The notes beneath the pieces are model-generated. The model searched no databases. It was not told the origin of the DNA and worked only from the letters and a program-made list of their open reading frames with translations. From the NCBI RefSeq assembly GCF_027886425.1, contig NZ_CP115671.1, forward strand, positions 1,178,001-1,242,000: a DNA stretch of 64,000 nucleotides, read 5' to 3'. Shown here in pieces: positions 15,525-24,416 of this stretch. How positions within the stretch are numbered: position 1 is the stretch's first letter; each line of letters begins with the position of its first letter. The translations under genes and the position numbers were made by a program. Origin of the DNA: Brevundimonas vesicularis (GTDB lineage Bacteria > Pseudomonadota > Alphaproteobacteria > Caulobacterales > Caulobacteraceae).

Positions 15525-16466
15525 TCAGCGCTTCCCATTCGCCCGAATGAACGCCGCCACATCCTGCGCCACGCCCGGCGCGAGCGGCAGCGCCGGGTCG
15601 GCGTAGGTGGCCATATTGGCGGCGCGGTCGGCGGGGGCGGTCTTGAGGAGGTGGTTGACGCCGTCCCAGAGTTTCAGCGTTGCCTTGGGGTCGGCGGCGG
15701 CCAGGGCTTGTGCGTCCGTGACGCCGATCTGGAGGTCGGTGGTCCCCTGGCCGATGAAGACCGGGCCCTCGTAGGCGGCGAGCAGGGCGGCGGGGTCCAG
15801 CGGCAGCCACGAGATCAGATAGGGCTGGACCGACGGGCGGAACAGGGCGGCCAGCGCGGGCGGCGTGTCGGCGACGGTGCGGCCGGCTTCGAGTTCGGTC
15901 AGGACGGCGAAGGCCTGGGTCTTCAGGGGGTCGGGCAGCCCGGCTTGAAGCTGTTCGCGGATCACCACGCCGGCCGGGCGACCGGCGCCGGACAACAGGA
16001 TCAGGCCGCAGACCTTGTCGTCTCCGCCCTCGACCGCCTTCAGCGCGACCAAGGCGCCTTCGCTGTGACCGATCAGCCAGGCGCAGGGCTGGCCCGTGCG
16101 CGCGGCGGCCTCGGTCGCCCAGGCGCGGGCGTCGGCGGCGTAGGCGTCAAACCGCAGATCGGCCTCGGCGGGACCGGCGGCAGCGCTGGTGGCGATGCCG
16201 CGTTTGTCGATGCGCACGGTGGCGACGCCCTGTTCCGCCAGGCCCTCGGCCAGCAGGCGATAGGTGGAGGCGGCGACGCCCATCGGGCTGTTCCCATCCC
16301 GATCGGTCGGGCCGGAGCCGGGCAGGATGACGGCGACGGCTGTGGGCGCCTCCGGCGTCAGCAGCGTGCCATGCAGGGGCGCGGGCTGGGCGGGCAGGGC
16401 GATGTCGGTCGAGACCGGGCCGGCGAGCAGGCTGGCGGCCAGAAGGGCGTGGGTCAGCGTCAGCAT
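15525..16466 (-). CDS. Secreted alpha/beta hydrolase
   Basis: The 313-residue product begins with a probable signal peptide (about 1-20). It carries an alpha/beta-hydrolase core: an oxyanion-loop motif ILPGSGPTDRDG at 47-58, a nucleophile elbow GHSEG (Ser135), a likely acid Asp in the GTTDLQIG segment, and a catalytic His in DGVNHLLK. I start it at 16466, where AAGGAGAT lies a few bases upstream; the longer frame beginning at 16595 would overlap the divergent receptor start. Its substrate is unknown. The divergent iron receptor shares the regulatory region, but a functional link is only a guess. Confidence 0.87.
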   Translation of the reverse strand: MLTLTHALLAASLLAGPVSTDIALPAQPAPLHGTLLTPEAPTAVAVILPGSGPTDRDGNSPMGVAASTYRLLAEGLAEQGVATVRIDKRGIATSAAAGPAEADLRFDAYAADARAWATEAAARTGQPCAWLIGHSEGALVALKAVEGGDDKVCGLILLSGAGRPAGVVIREQLQAGLPDPLKTQAFAVLTELEAGRTVADTPPALAALFRPSVQPYLISWLPLDPAALLAAYEGPVFIGQGTTDLQIGVTDAQALAAADPKATLKLWDGVNHLLKTAPADRAANMATYADPALPLAPGVAQDVAAFIRANGKR

Positions 16467-16508
16467 GATAATCTCCTTGGCGGCGAGGTCAGACGAGAAA
16501 CTGCTCGA

Positions 16509-16540
16509 ATGCAATATGTCGCGGGCGCGGCGGATTGCAT
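16509..16540. promoter_or_regulatory. Inverted repeat ATGCAAT-N18-ATTGCAT in divergent promoter region
   Basis: Seven-base half-sites lie at 16509-16515 and 16534-16540, a perfect inverted repeat. It lies in the 118-base space between the hydrolase and the siderophore-receptor starts. The symmetric layout suits a dimeric regulator. An iron regulator is plausible from the neighbouring receptor, but I did not match a known box. Confidence 0.35.
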
Positions 16541-16576
16541 TGCGCCCACCGATCGGGCTAGGGACGCGCAACTTGA

Positions 16577-16597
16577 TTTTGAGAATGCGTATCAAAA
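16577..16597. promoter_or_regulatory. Candidate operator TTTTGA-N9-TCAAAA over receptor start
   Basis: A 21-base dyad, TTTTGA at 16577-16582 and TCAAAA at 16592-16597 with a nine-base middle, overlaps the first ATG of the siderophore receptor. The inner bases GAATGCGTATC partly resemble Fur-type sites. If it is an operator, the second ATG at 16597 may be the true start, or repression acts at the start codon. This is inference only. Confidence 0.35.
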
Positions 16598-18771
16598 TGC
16601 CCTGCCTTCGCCGTGCCTCCGTTCTTTTGACCGCCAGCGCCCTTGCGCTGACGCTCGCCTCGCCGGCCTTGGCGCAGCAGGCGACGGCCCCGGCGGAGCT
16701 GGGCGAGATTGTGGTGACGGGGTCGCAGGTGCGGCTGACGGCCCCGGCGGCGGGCGGTCAGGTGGCGCGTGGGGGACGCATCGGCCTGCTGGGCAATCTG
16801 GGCGTGATGGACACGCCGTTCTCGACCACCAACTACACTGAAAAGCTGGTGCGTGATCAGCAGGCGCGCGGCATTGGCGACGTGCTGCAGAACGACCCGA
16901 CGGTGCGTGTGTCCAAGGGATTCGGCAACTTCCAGGAGCTGTATGTCGTCCGGGGCTTCCCGGTCTATTCGGACGACATGAGCTACAACGGCCTCTATGG
17001 CGTGTTGCCGCGCCAGTTTGTAGCGGCCGAACTGGTCGAGCGGGTCGAGGTGTTTCGCGGAGCCAGCACCTTCCTAAACGGCGCCGCGGCGGGCGGAACG
17101 GGGGTCGGCGGCGCTTTCAACCTGACGCCGAAGCGGGCGGGCGACGCCCCCCTGACGCGCCTGACCGGAGGCGTGTCGGGCCGTGACGAGATCTACGCCG
17201 CCGCCGACCTGGCTCGCCGTTTCGGCGACGAAGGCGAATGGGGCGCGCGCCTGAACATCGCCAGCCGTGCGGGCGAAAGCGCCGTCGAGGACGAGACCGG
17301 CCAACTGCGGGTCGTCGGCCTTGGACTGGACCGCCGAGGCGATCGCGCCCGGTTTTCGGCCGATCTGGGCTGGCAGGATCACCGGATCGATGCGCCCCGT
17401 CCCAGCGTGACGCCGGGAACCGCCATCCCTGAGGCGCCCTCGGCCGACAAGAACTTCGCCCAGCGCTGGACCTACACTGACGAGGAGCAGGTGTTCGGCG
17501 CCGTGCGCGGCGAGCTCGACCTGACCGACAGCATCAGCGCCTGGGCCGCTTTCGGCGGGCGTCAGGGCGAGGAAGACAACAGCCTGGCCAATCCGCGCGC
17601 CGATGCGGCGGGCGCGATCCGCGGCTATCGCTTCGACAATATCCGCGAGGACACTGTGTGGTCGGGCGACATCGGCGTGCGCGCCGACCTGACGACCGGC
17701 CCGGTCGAACATCGCCTGGTCGCCTCGGCCTCGCAGATCCAGTCCAAGTCCAAGAACGCCTGGGCGGCATCGAGCTTCGCCGGCTATGCGATGGGAACGC
17801 TGACCAATCCGCTGTTGTCGCCGGCCCCGGCCATCGGCAGCGTCTCGGGCGATCTGGATGATCCCAACGTCACCGAGCGGGTCAAGAACACCAGTTTCGC
17901 CGTCGCCGATGTGCTGTCCTTCCTGGATGGACGGCTGCTGGCGACCGTCGGCGTCCGCTATCAGGAGATCGAAACCCGATCCTATGCCTATGCCGACGGC
18001 GCATTCACGTCGGGCTATTCCAGCGACGCGACGACGCCGGCCTTCGCCGTGGTCTACAAGCCCAGCGACACGATCTCGCTGTACACCAACTATGCCGAAG
18101 CCCTGGTTCCGGGCACGACCGCGCCGGCGGTGGTCAATGGCGTGACGGTGGTGAACGGCGGCGAAGTGCTGTCGCCGTTCCGCGCCGAGCAGGCCGAGAT
18201 CGGCGCCAAATACGACGCTGGTTCGTATGGCGGCACACTGAGCGTCTTCCGCACGACCCTGCCCAGCGCCTTTTTCGATCCGAACACCGCCGTCTATTCG
18301 GACGGGGGCGAGCAGGAGAACAAGGGCGTCGAGCTGACCGTCTATGGCGAACCGGTCCCAGGCTTGCGTCTGATCGGCGGCGCGACATGGCTGGACGCCG
18401 AGATCAATCGGTCGCTGACCGCCGCCAATGCGGGCAAGTCCGCCATCGGCGTGCCGGACTTTCAGGCCAATCTGAACGTCGAATGGGACGTGCCGATGGT
18501 CAGCGGCCTGACGGTCGAAGGCCGTGCGATCCATACCGGCGCCCAGCCGGCCAATGCGACGAATACGCTGGAGCTGGAAAGCTGGACCCGGTTCGACGCC
18601 GGGGTCCGCTACGCCTTCGTGGCGGGCGACAAGCCGTTGACGCTGCGGGCGCGGGTGGAGAATGTCGCGGACGAGGATCAGTGGGTCGCGGTCGGCGGCT
18701 ATCCGGGATCGAACTATCTGACGCTGGGCGCGCCGCGGACCTTGCGTCTGTCGGTCTCGACCGAGTTCTGA
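16585..18771 (+). CDS. TonB-dependent siderophore receptor
   Basis: This 728-residue outer-membrane receptor has a signal peptide (about 1-31, cut after PALAQ) and a TonB box (LGEIVVTGSQ). Its plug carries QARGIGDVLQNDPTVRVSKG and VERVEVFRGASTFLNGAAAGG, and a long barrel ends in phenylalanine (RLSVSTEF). The plug pattern fits siderophore receptors, for Fe(III)-chelate uptake. There is no STN domain, unlike the receptor at 1.5 kb. A frame open back to 16264 is antisense to the hydrolase and lacks a signal peptide. ATG at 16585 and 16597 are both possible. The PepSY gene follows 13 bases later, so uptake and reduction are likely one operon. Confidence 0.93.
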   Translation: MRIKMPCLRRASVLLTASALALTLASPALAQQATAPAELGEIVVTGSQVRLTAPAAGGQVARGGRIGLLGNLGVMDTPFSTTNYTEKLVRDQQARGIGDVLQNDPTVRVSKGFGNFQELYVVRGFPVYSDDMSYNGLYGVLPRQFVAAELVERVEVFRGASTFLNGAAAGGTGVGGAFNLTPKRAGDAPLTRLTGGVSGRDEIYAAADLARRFGDEGEWGARLNIASRAGESAVEDETGQLRVVGLGLDRRGDRARFSADLGWQDHRIDAPRPSVTPGTAIPEAPSADKNFAQRWTYTDEEQVFGAVRGELDLTDSISAWAAFGGRQGEEDNSLANPRADAAGAIRGYRFDNIREDTVWSGDIGVRADLTTGPVEHRLVASASQIQSKSKNAWAASSFAGYAMGTLTNPLLSPAPAIGSVSGDLDDPNVTERVKNTSFAVADVLSFLDGRLLATVGVRYQEIETRSYAYADGAFTSGYSSDATTPAFAVVYKPSDTISLYTNYAEALVPGTTAPAVVNGVTVVNGGEVLSPFRAEQAEIGAKYDAGSYGGTLSVFRTTLPSAFFDPNTAVYSDGGEQENKGVELTVYGEPVPGLRLIGGATWLDAEINRSLTAANAGKSAIGVPDFQANLNVEWDVPMVSGLTVEGRAIHTGAQPANATNTLELESWTRFDAGVRYAFVAGDKPLTLRARVENVADEDQWVAVGGYPGSNYLTLGAPRTLRLSVSTEF

Positions 18772-18784
18772 TCCGCGTCGGCCG

Positions 18785-19873
18785 ATGCACGCCCGGACGA
18801 TCCGCGCCTGGACCTGGACGCACAAGTGGTCGAGCCTGATCTCGACCCTGTTCCTGCTGATGCTGTGCGTCACGGGACTGCCGCTGGTGTTCAGCCACGA
18901 GCTGAACGAGGCGCTGCTGCATGAGCCGTGGGCGCCGAAGAACCCGGGCGGCCGACTGCTGACGCTGGACGAGGTGCTGGCCGCCGGTCTGGCCAAACAT
19001 CCGGGCGAGGTTCCGGCCTTCATGAGCTTCGACGAGGATCGGCCGGTGGTGAACGTCACCAGCCGCGCCCCCGACGCCCCGGCCGGCAAATACAGTTTCG
19101 AGCCCATCGACCAGACCAGCGGCGAGGGCGCGCCGCTGGTCGCCGGTCATCCGGTGATGGAGTTCCTGCTTCAGCTGCACACCGACATGTTCCTGGGTCT
19201 GCCGGGAATGCTGTTTCTGGGCGCGATGGGTCTGTTGCTGGTCGTGGCCGTGGTGTCGGGCGTGGTGCTGTATGCGCCCTTCATGCGTCGGCTGCCGTTC
19301 GGGACGGTGCGGGTCAAGAAGGCGGCGCGGACGCGGTGGCTGGACTATCACAATCTGCTGGGCGTGGTGACGGCGGCCTGGGTGCTGGTGGTGGGGCTGA
19401 CGGGGGTGGTCAACACCTTGGCCACGCCCATCCTGGCCTATTGGAAAGAGACGGCGCTGAAGGAACTGACCGTCGCCTACGATGCGCCGGCGCCCGCGCA
19501 GGGCCGGGCCTCGCTGGATGCGGCGGTGGAGCGGGCCAAGGCGGCGCTGCCGGGCATGAAGCTGCAGTTCGTGGCGTTTCCGGGGACCGACTATTCGACC
19601 GACCACCACTATGCCGTCTTCTTCCACGGCGACACGCCGCTGACGACGCATATGACCACGCCGGCGCTGATCGACGCACGGACAGGCGAGCTCGCGGCGG
19701 TGGCGCCGATGCCCTGGTATGTGAAAACCCTGTCGCTGTCGCAGCCGCTGCATTTCGGCGACTATGGCGGGCTGGCGCTGAAGATCCTGTGGGCGCTCCT
19801 GGACATCGCCACCATGGTGATCCTGGGGTCCGGTCTTTATCTGTGGCTGGGCAAGGGGAGGCGGAAGGCGTGA
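18785..19873 (+). CDS. PepSY-domain membrane protein, putative ferrisiderophore reductase
   Basis: The 362-residue inner-membrane protein has the PepSY-TM layout. A first helix at about 15-37 follows RAWTWTHKWSSL. A periplasmic domain precedes helices near 137-165 and 197-215, and a last helix sits near the C-terminus (LDIATMVILGSGLYLWLG). Conserved histidines (HKW, LQLHTDMF, WLDYHNLLG) could bind haem. Relatives next to siderophore receptors are thought to reduce Fe(III)-siderophores in the periplasm. It sits 13 bases after such a receptor and its stop overlaps a small membrane gene by GTGA. The reductase role is from family and context. Confidence 0.87.
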   Translation: MHARTIRAWTWTHKWSSLISTLFLLMLCVTGLPLVFSHELNEALLHEPWAPKNPGGRLLTLDEVLAAGLAKHPGEVPAFMSFDEDRPVVNVTSRAPDAPAGKYSFEPIDQTSGEGAPLVAGHPVMEFLLQLHTDMFLGLPGMLFLGAMGLLLVVAVVSGVVLYAPFMRRLPFGTVRVKKAARTRWLDYHNLLGVVTAAWVLVVGLTGVVNTLATPILAYWKETALKELTVAYDAPAPAQGRASLDAAVERAKAALPGMKLQFVAFPGTDYSTDHHYAVFFHGDTPLTTHMTTPALIDARTGELAAVAPMPWYVKTLSLSQPLHFGDYGGLALKILWALLDIATMVILGSGLYLWLGKGRRKA

Positions 19874-20067
19874 GCCGTCGCCGTCACAACCCGAGGGATC
19901 TGAGCCTGTGGGCGATCTTCCGCGCGCCCATCGTCCTGTTCGCGCTCAGCCTGATCGGGCTGGTGGGCGCGCTGTTGCAGGATGGCGTGTGGGACTTGGT
20001 CTTTGCGGCCTTGCTGGCCACGCCGATCCTGGCGACCGGCTGGGCCGTCGTCAGATCGAGAAGCTGA
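19870..20067 (+). CDS. 65-residue two-helix membrane protein linked to PepSY gene
   Basis: This short gene starts with GTG at 19870, overlapping the PepSY stop. It encodes a basic N-terminus (SRRRHNPRDLSLW) and two membrane helices at about 15-34 and 38-57. The four-base overlap and the iron-operon position suggest an accessory subunit. I do not recognise a named family. Its last 17 bases overlap the end of erpA on the other strand. Confidence 0.72.
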   Translation: MSRRRHNPRDLSLWAIFRAPIVLFALSLIGLVGALLQDGVWDLVFAALLATPILATGWAVVRSRS

Positions 20068-20437
20068 CGCCGCAGCCGCAGCTGGAGGCGGCGTTCGGGT
20101 TCCTGACCACGAACTGGGCGCCGGCCAGCTCATCGACGTAGGCGATCTCGGAATTCTTCAGGAAGGGCACCGAGACGGGGTCGATCAGGGCGGTCTGGCC
20201 GTCGGCCTGGATGCGCAGATCGTCGTCCTCGGCCGTCTCGACCGGTTCGAACCGGTACTGGAAGCCCGAGCAGCCGCCGCCGTCCACCGCCACGCGCAGC
20301 ATCAGGGTCTTGCCCTCGGCCGCGCCCAGCTTGGCCAGTCGCTTGGCGGCGCTGGCGGCCAGGACGATGCCTTCCGGCGCGCGCGTGGCGACGGTGAAGG
20401 CGGGTGTGGATGGTTCTGTGGATTGGACGGTGCTCAC
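20051..20437 (-). CDS. erpA: A-type iron-sulfur cluster carrier / insertion protein
   Basis: The 128-residue protein has the A-type carrier triad of cysteines: Cys56 in GGGCSGFQY, and Cys120 and Cys122 in SSCGCG at the C-terminus. Such proteins receive Fe-S clusters from scaffold proteins and pass them to target enzymes. ErpA is the best fit; IscA or SufA cannot be fully excluded from sequence alone. It has a 30-residue flexible N-terminal extension. The gene is divergent from dgt, and its 3' end overlaps the small membrane gene downstream by 17 bases. Confidence 0.92.
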   Translation of the reverse strand: MSTVQSTEPSTPAFTVATRAPEGIVLAASAAKRLAKLGAAEGKTLMLRVAVDGGGCSGFQYRFEPVETAEDDDLRIQADGQTALIDPVSVPFLKNSEIAYVDELAGAQFVVRNPNAASSCGCGVSFSI

Positions 20438-20498
20438 GGCTGTCTATATGAGGCGGGCAGGGCCGTTCGCAAAGGGCCGCCGCTTTAAAGTTGATGAC

Positions 20499-21689
20499 TT
20501 GAGCCACACAGACCTCGCCTCCTACGCCGAGCGCGCCGACCTGACCAAGGGCCGCCGCGTTTTCGAGCCCGCCAGCCGCACGCGCACCGCCTTCGCGCGG
20601 GACCGTGACCGCATCATCCATGCGACGGCGTTCCGGCGGCTGAAGGAGAAGACCCAGGTCTTCGTGGCGCATGAGGGCGATCACTACCGCACCCGCCTGA
20701 CCCATTCGCTGGAGGTGGCGCAGATCGCGCGGTCGCTGGCCCATGCGCTGAGGCTGGACGACGACCTCGCGGAAACCATCGCCCTGGCCCACGACCTGGG
20801 CCATCCGCCCTTCGCCCACGCCGGCGAGGACGAGCTGGTGGTGCAGATGCGCGATCATGGCGGGTTCGATCACAACGTTCAGAGCTTCCGCGTCGTGACC
20901 GAGCTGGAGAACCGCTATCCGCAGTTCGACGGGCTGAACCTGAGCTGGGAGACGGTCGAGGGCGTCATCAAGCACAATGGCCCGGTGTCGCACCGGCTGG
21001 ACGAGCCGGCCTGGTCGGTCGTGCGCCCCTATGCGGCCGGAGGCGAGGCGGGGTGGGACCTGCGGCTGGGGACGTTCGCCTCGCTGGAGGCCCAATGCGC
21101 GGCCATCGCCGACGACATCGCCTATAACAATCATGACGTGGACGACGGGGTGCAGGCGGGTCTGATCACCCTGCGCGATCTGGATCAGGTGCCGCTGATC
21201 GGCCCGATGTTGGCCGAGGTGCGCCGCGAATATCCCGACATCGACGACCGGATGCTGCGCATCGAGGCGGTGCGGCGGATGATCGGCGTCATGGTCGAGG
21301 ACGTGCTGGCCGAGACGGCGAGGCGGCTGGAGGAAGACCGGATCGTCACGACCGAGGACGTGCGGATGGCCAGGCGCACAATGGTGGATTTTTCGCACGC
21401 CATGCACGTCGATCTGGCGGTGCTGAGGAAGTTCCTGTTCGAGCGGATGTATCGCCACTACCGCGTCAACCGAACCCGCAGTCAGGCGCGGCGCGTGCTG
21501 TCGCAACTGTTCGAACTGTTCATGGCCGAGCCGGAGGTGATGCCGCCGGAGTGGGGCGAACCGGCCATGACCCCGGACAAGACGCAGCGGGCGCGCGCCG
21601 TGTGCGACTATATCGCCGGCATGACCGACCGTTACGCCATAGAAGTGCACCAGAAGCTGTTCAGCCTCGACCTCGCCCTCGATCTGTGA
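20499..21689 (+). CDS. dgt: Deoxyguanosinetriphosphate triphosphohydrolase-like protein
   Basis: This protein of about 396 residues is an HD-domain dNTP triphosphohydrolase. HATAFRRLKEKTQV precedes the metal-binding residues in RLTHSLEVAQIAR and AHDLGHPPFAHAGE, followed by HNVQSFRV, a nucleotide-site region and a C-terminal helical domain. It hydrolyses dGTP or another dNTP to nucleoside and triphosphate, and so shapes nucleotide pools. I chose the TTG at 20499, which matches the family's short N-terminus. An ATG at 20448 would add 17 basic residues and leave only 10 bases to the divergent erpA start. The SPOR gene follows. Confidence 0.92.
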   Translation: MSHTDLASYAERADLTKGRRVFEPASRTRTAFARDRDRIIHATAFRRLKEKTQVFVAHEGDHYRTRLTHSLEVAQIARSLAHALRLDDDLAETIALAHDLGHPPFAHAGEDELVVQMRDHGGFDHNVQSFRVVTELENRYPQFDGLNLSWETVEGVIKHNGPVSHRLDEPAWSVVRPYAAGGEAGWDLRLGTFASLEAQCAAIADDIAYNNHDVDDGVQAGLITLRDLDQVPLIGPMLAEVRREYPDIDDRMLRIEAVRRMIGVMVEDVLAETARRLEEDRIVTTEDVRMARRTMVDFSHAMHVDLAVLRKFLFERMYRHYRVNRTRSQARRVLSQLFELFMAEPEVMPPEWGEPAMTPDKTQRARAVCDYIAGMTDRYAIEVHQKLFSLDLALDL

Positions 21690-21765
21690 TTCGAAAGATG
21701 CACGCGGGGGCGTAGAGTGATCGTTCGGCGCGCCGATTCGCGCCGACAGACGGCGGAGCGCGACC

Positions 21766-22545
21766 ATGTCCTTTGAAGACGACAACAAACCCGGCCGGGG
21801 CGCCTATACGCCGCCGACCGACGACGACCTGCCGTTCCGCCGCAACAGCTACGATCCGCGCAGCGGCCGCAATGTCGGCTCGGGCGGGGGCAAGGCGCCG
21901 CCGGTGACGTTGATCATCAGCGCGGTGGTCCTGTTGCTGCTGATCGTGGCGGTGATCTTCTTCTATCGTTCGGGCATGCGCGCCTCGACCGACGCGCCGC
22001 CGGCCGTGGGTCAGCCCGTCGGCGAGATGAAGACCGCCGCGCCTATCGACGCCCAGCCGATCGACCCGGCCGAGGGCGTGCGCGTCTATCGCGACGAGAC
22101 CGAGACCACCGATGCGCCCGTGACCTTCACCCCGCCGCCCGAGGCGCCCCAGCCGCGTCCGGCCGCGCCGCCGACCGCCGCACCGACCGGACAGGGCCTG
22201 CCGCCCGCCAATACGGCGACGCCGGCCGCGCCTGCGCCGCGTCCGACGACTCCGGCGCCCGCGCCCGTCGCTGCGCCGGCGACCAAGGCTCCGGCCGCGA
22301 CCGGCGGATCGGCCTCGGTCCAGATCGGCGCCTTCTCCTCGACCGAGATCGCGGACCGTGAATACGCCGCCGTCGCCGGCCGCTTCGGCGCGTACGCCTC
22401 GGGCGCTGAAAAGCGGGTGACCGAAGTGACCTCGTCCAGCGGATCGACCCTGTACCGCACGGCGTTCTCGGGCCTGTCGCGCGAACGGGCGGTCGCCTTC
22501 TGCAATGCGCTGAAGGCGGCGGGCCGGGACTGCATCGTCCGGTGA
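21766..22545 (+). CDS. SPOR-domain membrane protein
   Basis: The 259-residue protein has a short cytoplasmic N-terminus and one membrane helix at about 47-67. A long Pro/Ala/Thr-rich periplasmic linker (about 90-180) leads to a C-terminal SPOR domain (about 184-258, SVQIGAFSSTEIADREYAAV). SPOR domains bind denuded peptidoglycan at the division septum. The gene overlaps nagZ by GTGA, so a peptidoglycan-linked protein and a peptidoglycan-recycling enzyme are made together. The start at 21766 follows GGAGCG closely. Confidence 0.9.
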   Translation: MSFEDDNKPGRGAYTPPTDDDLPFRRNSYDPRSGRNVGSGGGKAPPVTLIISAVVLLLLIVAVIFFYRSGMRASTDAPPAVGQPVGEMKTAAPIDAQPIDPAEGVRVYRDETETTDAPVTFTPPPEAPQPRPAAPPTAAPTGQGLPPANTATPAAPAPRPTTPAPAPVAAPATKAPAATGGSASVQIGAFSSTEIADREYAAVAGRFGAYASGAEKRVTEVTSSSGSTLYRTAFSGLSRERAVAFCNALKAAGRDCIVR

Positions 22546-23591
22546 CGTCCGCCGCCATCTATGGCTGCCTGGGACATCGGCTGACGGAGGCCGAAAAGGC
22601 CTTCTTCGCCGAGGTCCGACCCTGGGGCTTCATCCTGTTCCGGCGCAATATCGACACGCCGGAACAGGTGCGGGCTCTGACTGCCGAACTGCGGGCGGCC
22701 ATCGGCGATCCCGAGGCGCCGATCCTGATCGACCAGGAAGGCGGTCGGGTCCAGCGGATGGGGCCGCCGCACTGGCCCAAATATCCGCCGGGCGCCGCCT
22801 ATCTGAAGGCTACTAACGAGCTGGCTCAGGCGCGTGAGCTGACGCGGCTGGGCGCGCGTCTGATGGCGCACGACCTGCGCGAGGTCGGGGTGACCGTCGA
22901 CCTGCTGCCGGTGCTGGACGTACCGGTTCCCGGCGCCCACGACATTATCGGCGACCGCGCCTATGGCGTCGATCCCGAGACGGTCGCCGTGCTGGGCCGG
23001 GCGGCGGCGGAGGGGTTGCTGGCGGGCGGGGTTCTGCCCTGCATCAAGCACATGCCGGGCCATGGCCGGGCCTTTGCGGACACGCATAAGGATCTGCCGA
23101 CGGTTCACGCCGATCTGGACACGCTGGACGCCTGGGACTTTGCGCCGTTCAAGGCCCTGTCGGACATGCCGATCGGCATGACGGCGCACATCGTCTTTAC
23201 CGCAATCGATCGCAAACATCCGGCGACGCAGTCGAAGAAGGCCATTCGCCTGATCCGCGAGCGGTTGGGATTCGGCGGCCTGCTGCTGTCCGACGATCTG
23301 GTGATGAACGCCCTTTCGGGCTCGTTGACCCAGCGCGCGCACAAGGCGCTGAAGGCGGGGTGCGATCTCGTCGTCCACTGGAACGGCGACATGGACGAAA
23401 TGCGCCAGGTCGCCGAGGGCGTCGGACCGCTGAAGGGCGGGGCGCGCCGCCGGGCGGAAGCCGCGCTGGCCCGGATCGTGCGGACGCCCGAACCGCTGGA
23501 TCCCGTCGCGGGACACGATCGCTTCTTCAAGGCCATGGGCGGTCGCATGGACGCCGCCAAGGGGCCGGACGTGGGTGAGGCGCAGGCCTAA
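22542..23591 (+). CDS. nagZ: Beta-N-acetylhexosaminidase
   Basis: The 349-residue cytoplasmic enzyme is family GH3 NagZ. It removes GlcNAc from anhydro-muropeptides during cell-wall recycling. Signatures are LIDQEGGRVQRM near 62-73, the catalytic-loop KHMPGHG at 169-175 (His174) and the nucleophile in LSDDLVMNALSG (Asp251 or Asp252). GTG at 22542 overlaps the SPOR stop. scpA follows six bases downstream, so the operon joins envelope recycling with chromosome segregation genes. Confidence 0.96.
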   Translation: MTSAAIYGCLGHRLTEAEKAFFAEVRPWGFILFRRNIDTPEQVRALTAELRAAIGDPEAPILIDQEGGRVQRMGPPHWPKYPPGAAYLKATNELAQARELTRLGARLMAHDLREVGVTVDLLPVLDVPVPGAHDIIGDRAYGVDPETVAVLGRAAAEGLLAGGVLPCIKHMPGHGRAFADTHKDLPTVHADLDTLDAWDFAPFKALSDMPIGMTAHIVFTAIDRKHPATQSKKAIRLIRERLGFGGLLLSDDLVMNALSGSLTQRAHKALKAGCDLVVHWNGDMDEMRQVAEGVGPLKGGARRRAEAALARIVRTPEPLDPVAGHDRFFKAMGGRMDAAKGPDVGEAQA

Positions 23592-23597
23592 AGACCT

Positions 23598-24416
23598 ATG
23601 ACGGAGTCTTTCCAGCCCAATCTGGATTTCAACGCCGAGGAGGTCGAGGAGCGCGAGGCCTTCGTCGTCGATCTGGAAGGCTATGAGGGACCGCTGCACG
23701 TCCTGCTGGCCCTGGCGCGAAACCAGAAGGTCGATCTGCTGAAGCTGTCGATCACCCAGCTGGCGGAACAGTATCTGGCCTTCGTGCATGAGGCGCGCAG
23801 GCGCAACTTCGCCTTGGCGGCGGACTATCTGGTGATGGCGTCGTGGCTGGCCTATCTGAAGTCGCGCCTGCTGCTGCCGCGCACCGACAAGGGCAAGACC
23901 GAGGAGCCGCCGGCTGAGGAAATGGCCGCCGCCCTGGCGTTCCGGCTGCAGAAGCTGGAAGCGATGCGAAAAGCCGTCGAAAAGCTGATGGCTCGGCCCC
24001 AGCTGAAGCGCGACGTCTTCACGCGCGGCGACCCCGAGGCGACGGTGATCGTGCCGTCGGATCGCATCGACGCCAGCCTGTACGAACTGATGAGCGCCTA
24101 TGTGGTGCAGCGCCGGCGCGAGGAGGCCCGGCGCTACGCCCCCGGCCAGCGGGTCGAGGCCTTTCCATTGGAAGCCGCCCGCGACTGGCTGCGCGAGATC
24201 ATGCCCAAGCTGGCCGACTGGACGCCGCTGGAACAGGTCGCGCCCCATCGTGAGGACGAGGAGGGGCCGAGCCAGGCCAGCTTTACGGCCTCGACCCTCT
24301 CGGCCAGTCTGGAGCTGGTGAAGGAGGGGGCGATGGATATCCGGCAGAGCGAGGCGTTCGCAGACCTGTATCTGAAGCGGCGCGGACCGGGCCAGCCGCT
24401 GGAGCTGACGCCGTGA
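23598..24416 (+). CDS. scpA: Segregation and condensation protein A
   Basis: This 272-residue kleisin-type subunit of the SMC complex has the typical N-terminal EGYEGPLHVLLALARNQKVD at 27-46, then QYLAFVHEARRRNFALAADYLVMA. The C-terminal winged-helix end lies near 225-272. With ScpB and SMC it compacts and separates the chromosome. The stop overlaps the GTG of scpB by four bases, giving the usual coupled pair. It starts at an ATG six bases after nagZ. Confidence 0.96.
   Translation: MTESFQPNLDFNAEEVEEREAFVVDLEGYEGPLHVLLALARNQKVDLLKLSITQLAEQYLAFVHEARRRNFALAADYLVMASWLAYLKSRLLLPRTDKGKTEEPPAEEMAAALAFRLQKLEAMRKAVEKLMARPQLKRDVFTRGDPEATVIVPSDRIDASLYELMSAYVVQRRREEARRYAPGQRVEAFPLEAARDWLREIMPKLADWTPLEQVAPHREDEEGPSQASFTASTLSASLELVKEGAMDIRQSEAFADLYLKRRGPGQPLELTP

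Noticed and set aside
16264..16584. N-terminal extension of the siderophore receptor
   Set aside because: It is antisense to the hydrolase gene. A proper signal peptide starts only at 16585 or 16597.
22086..24248. 720-codon minus-strand open frame
   Set aside because: Antisense to SPOR, nagZ and scpA genes, with no signal peptide, domain or ribosome site.
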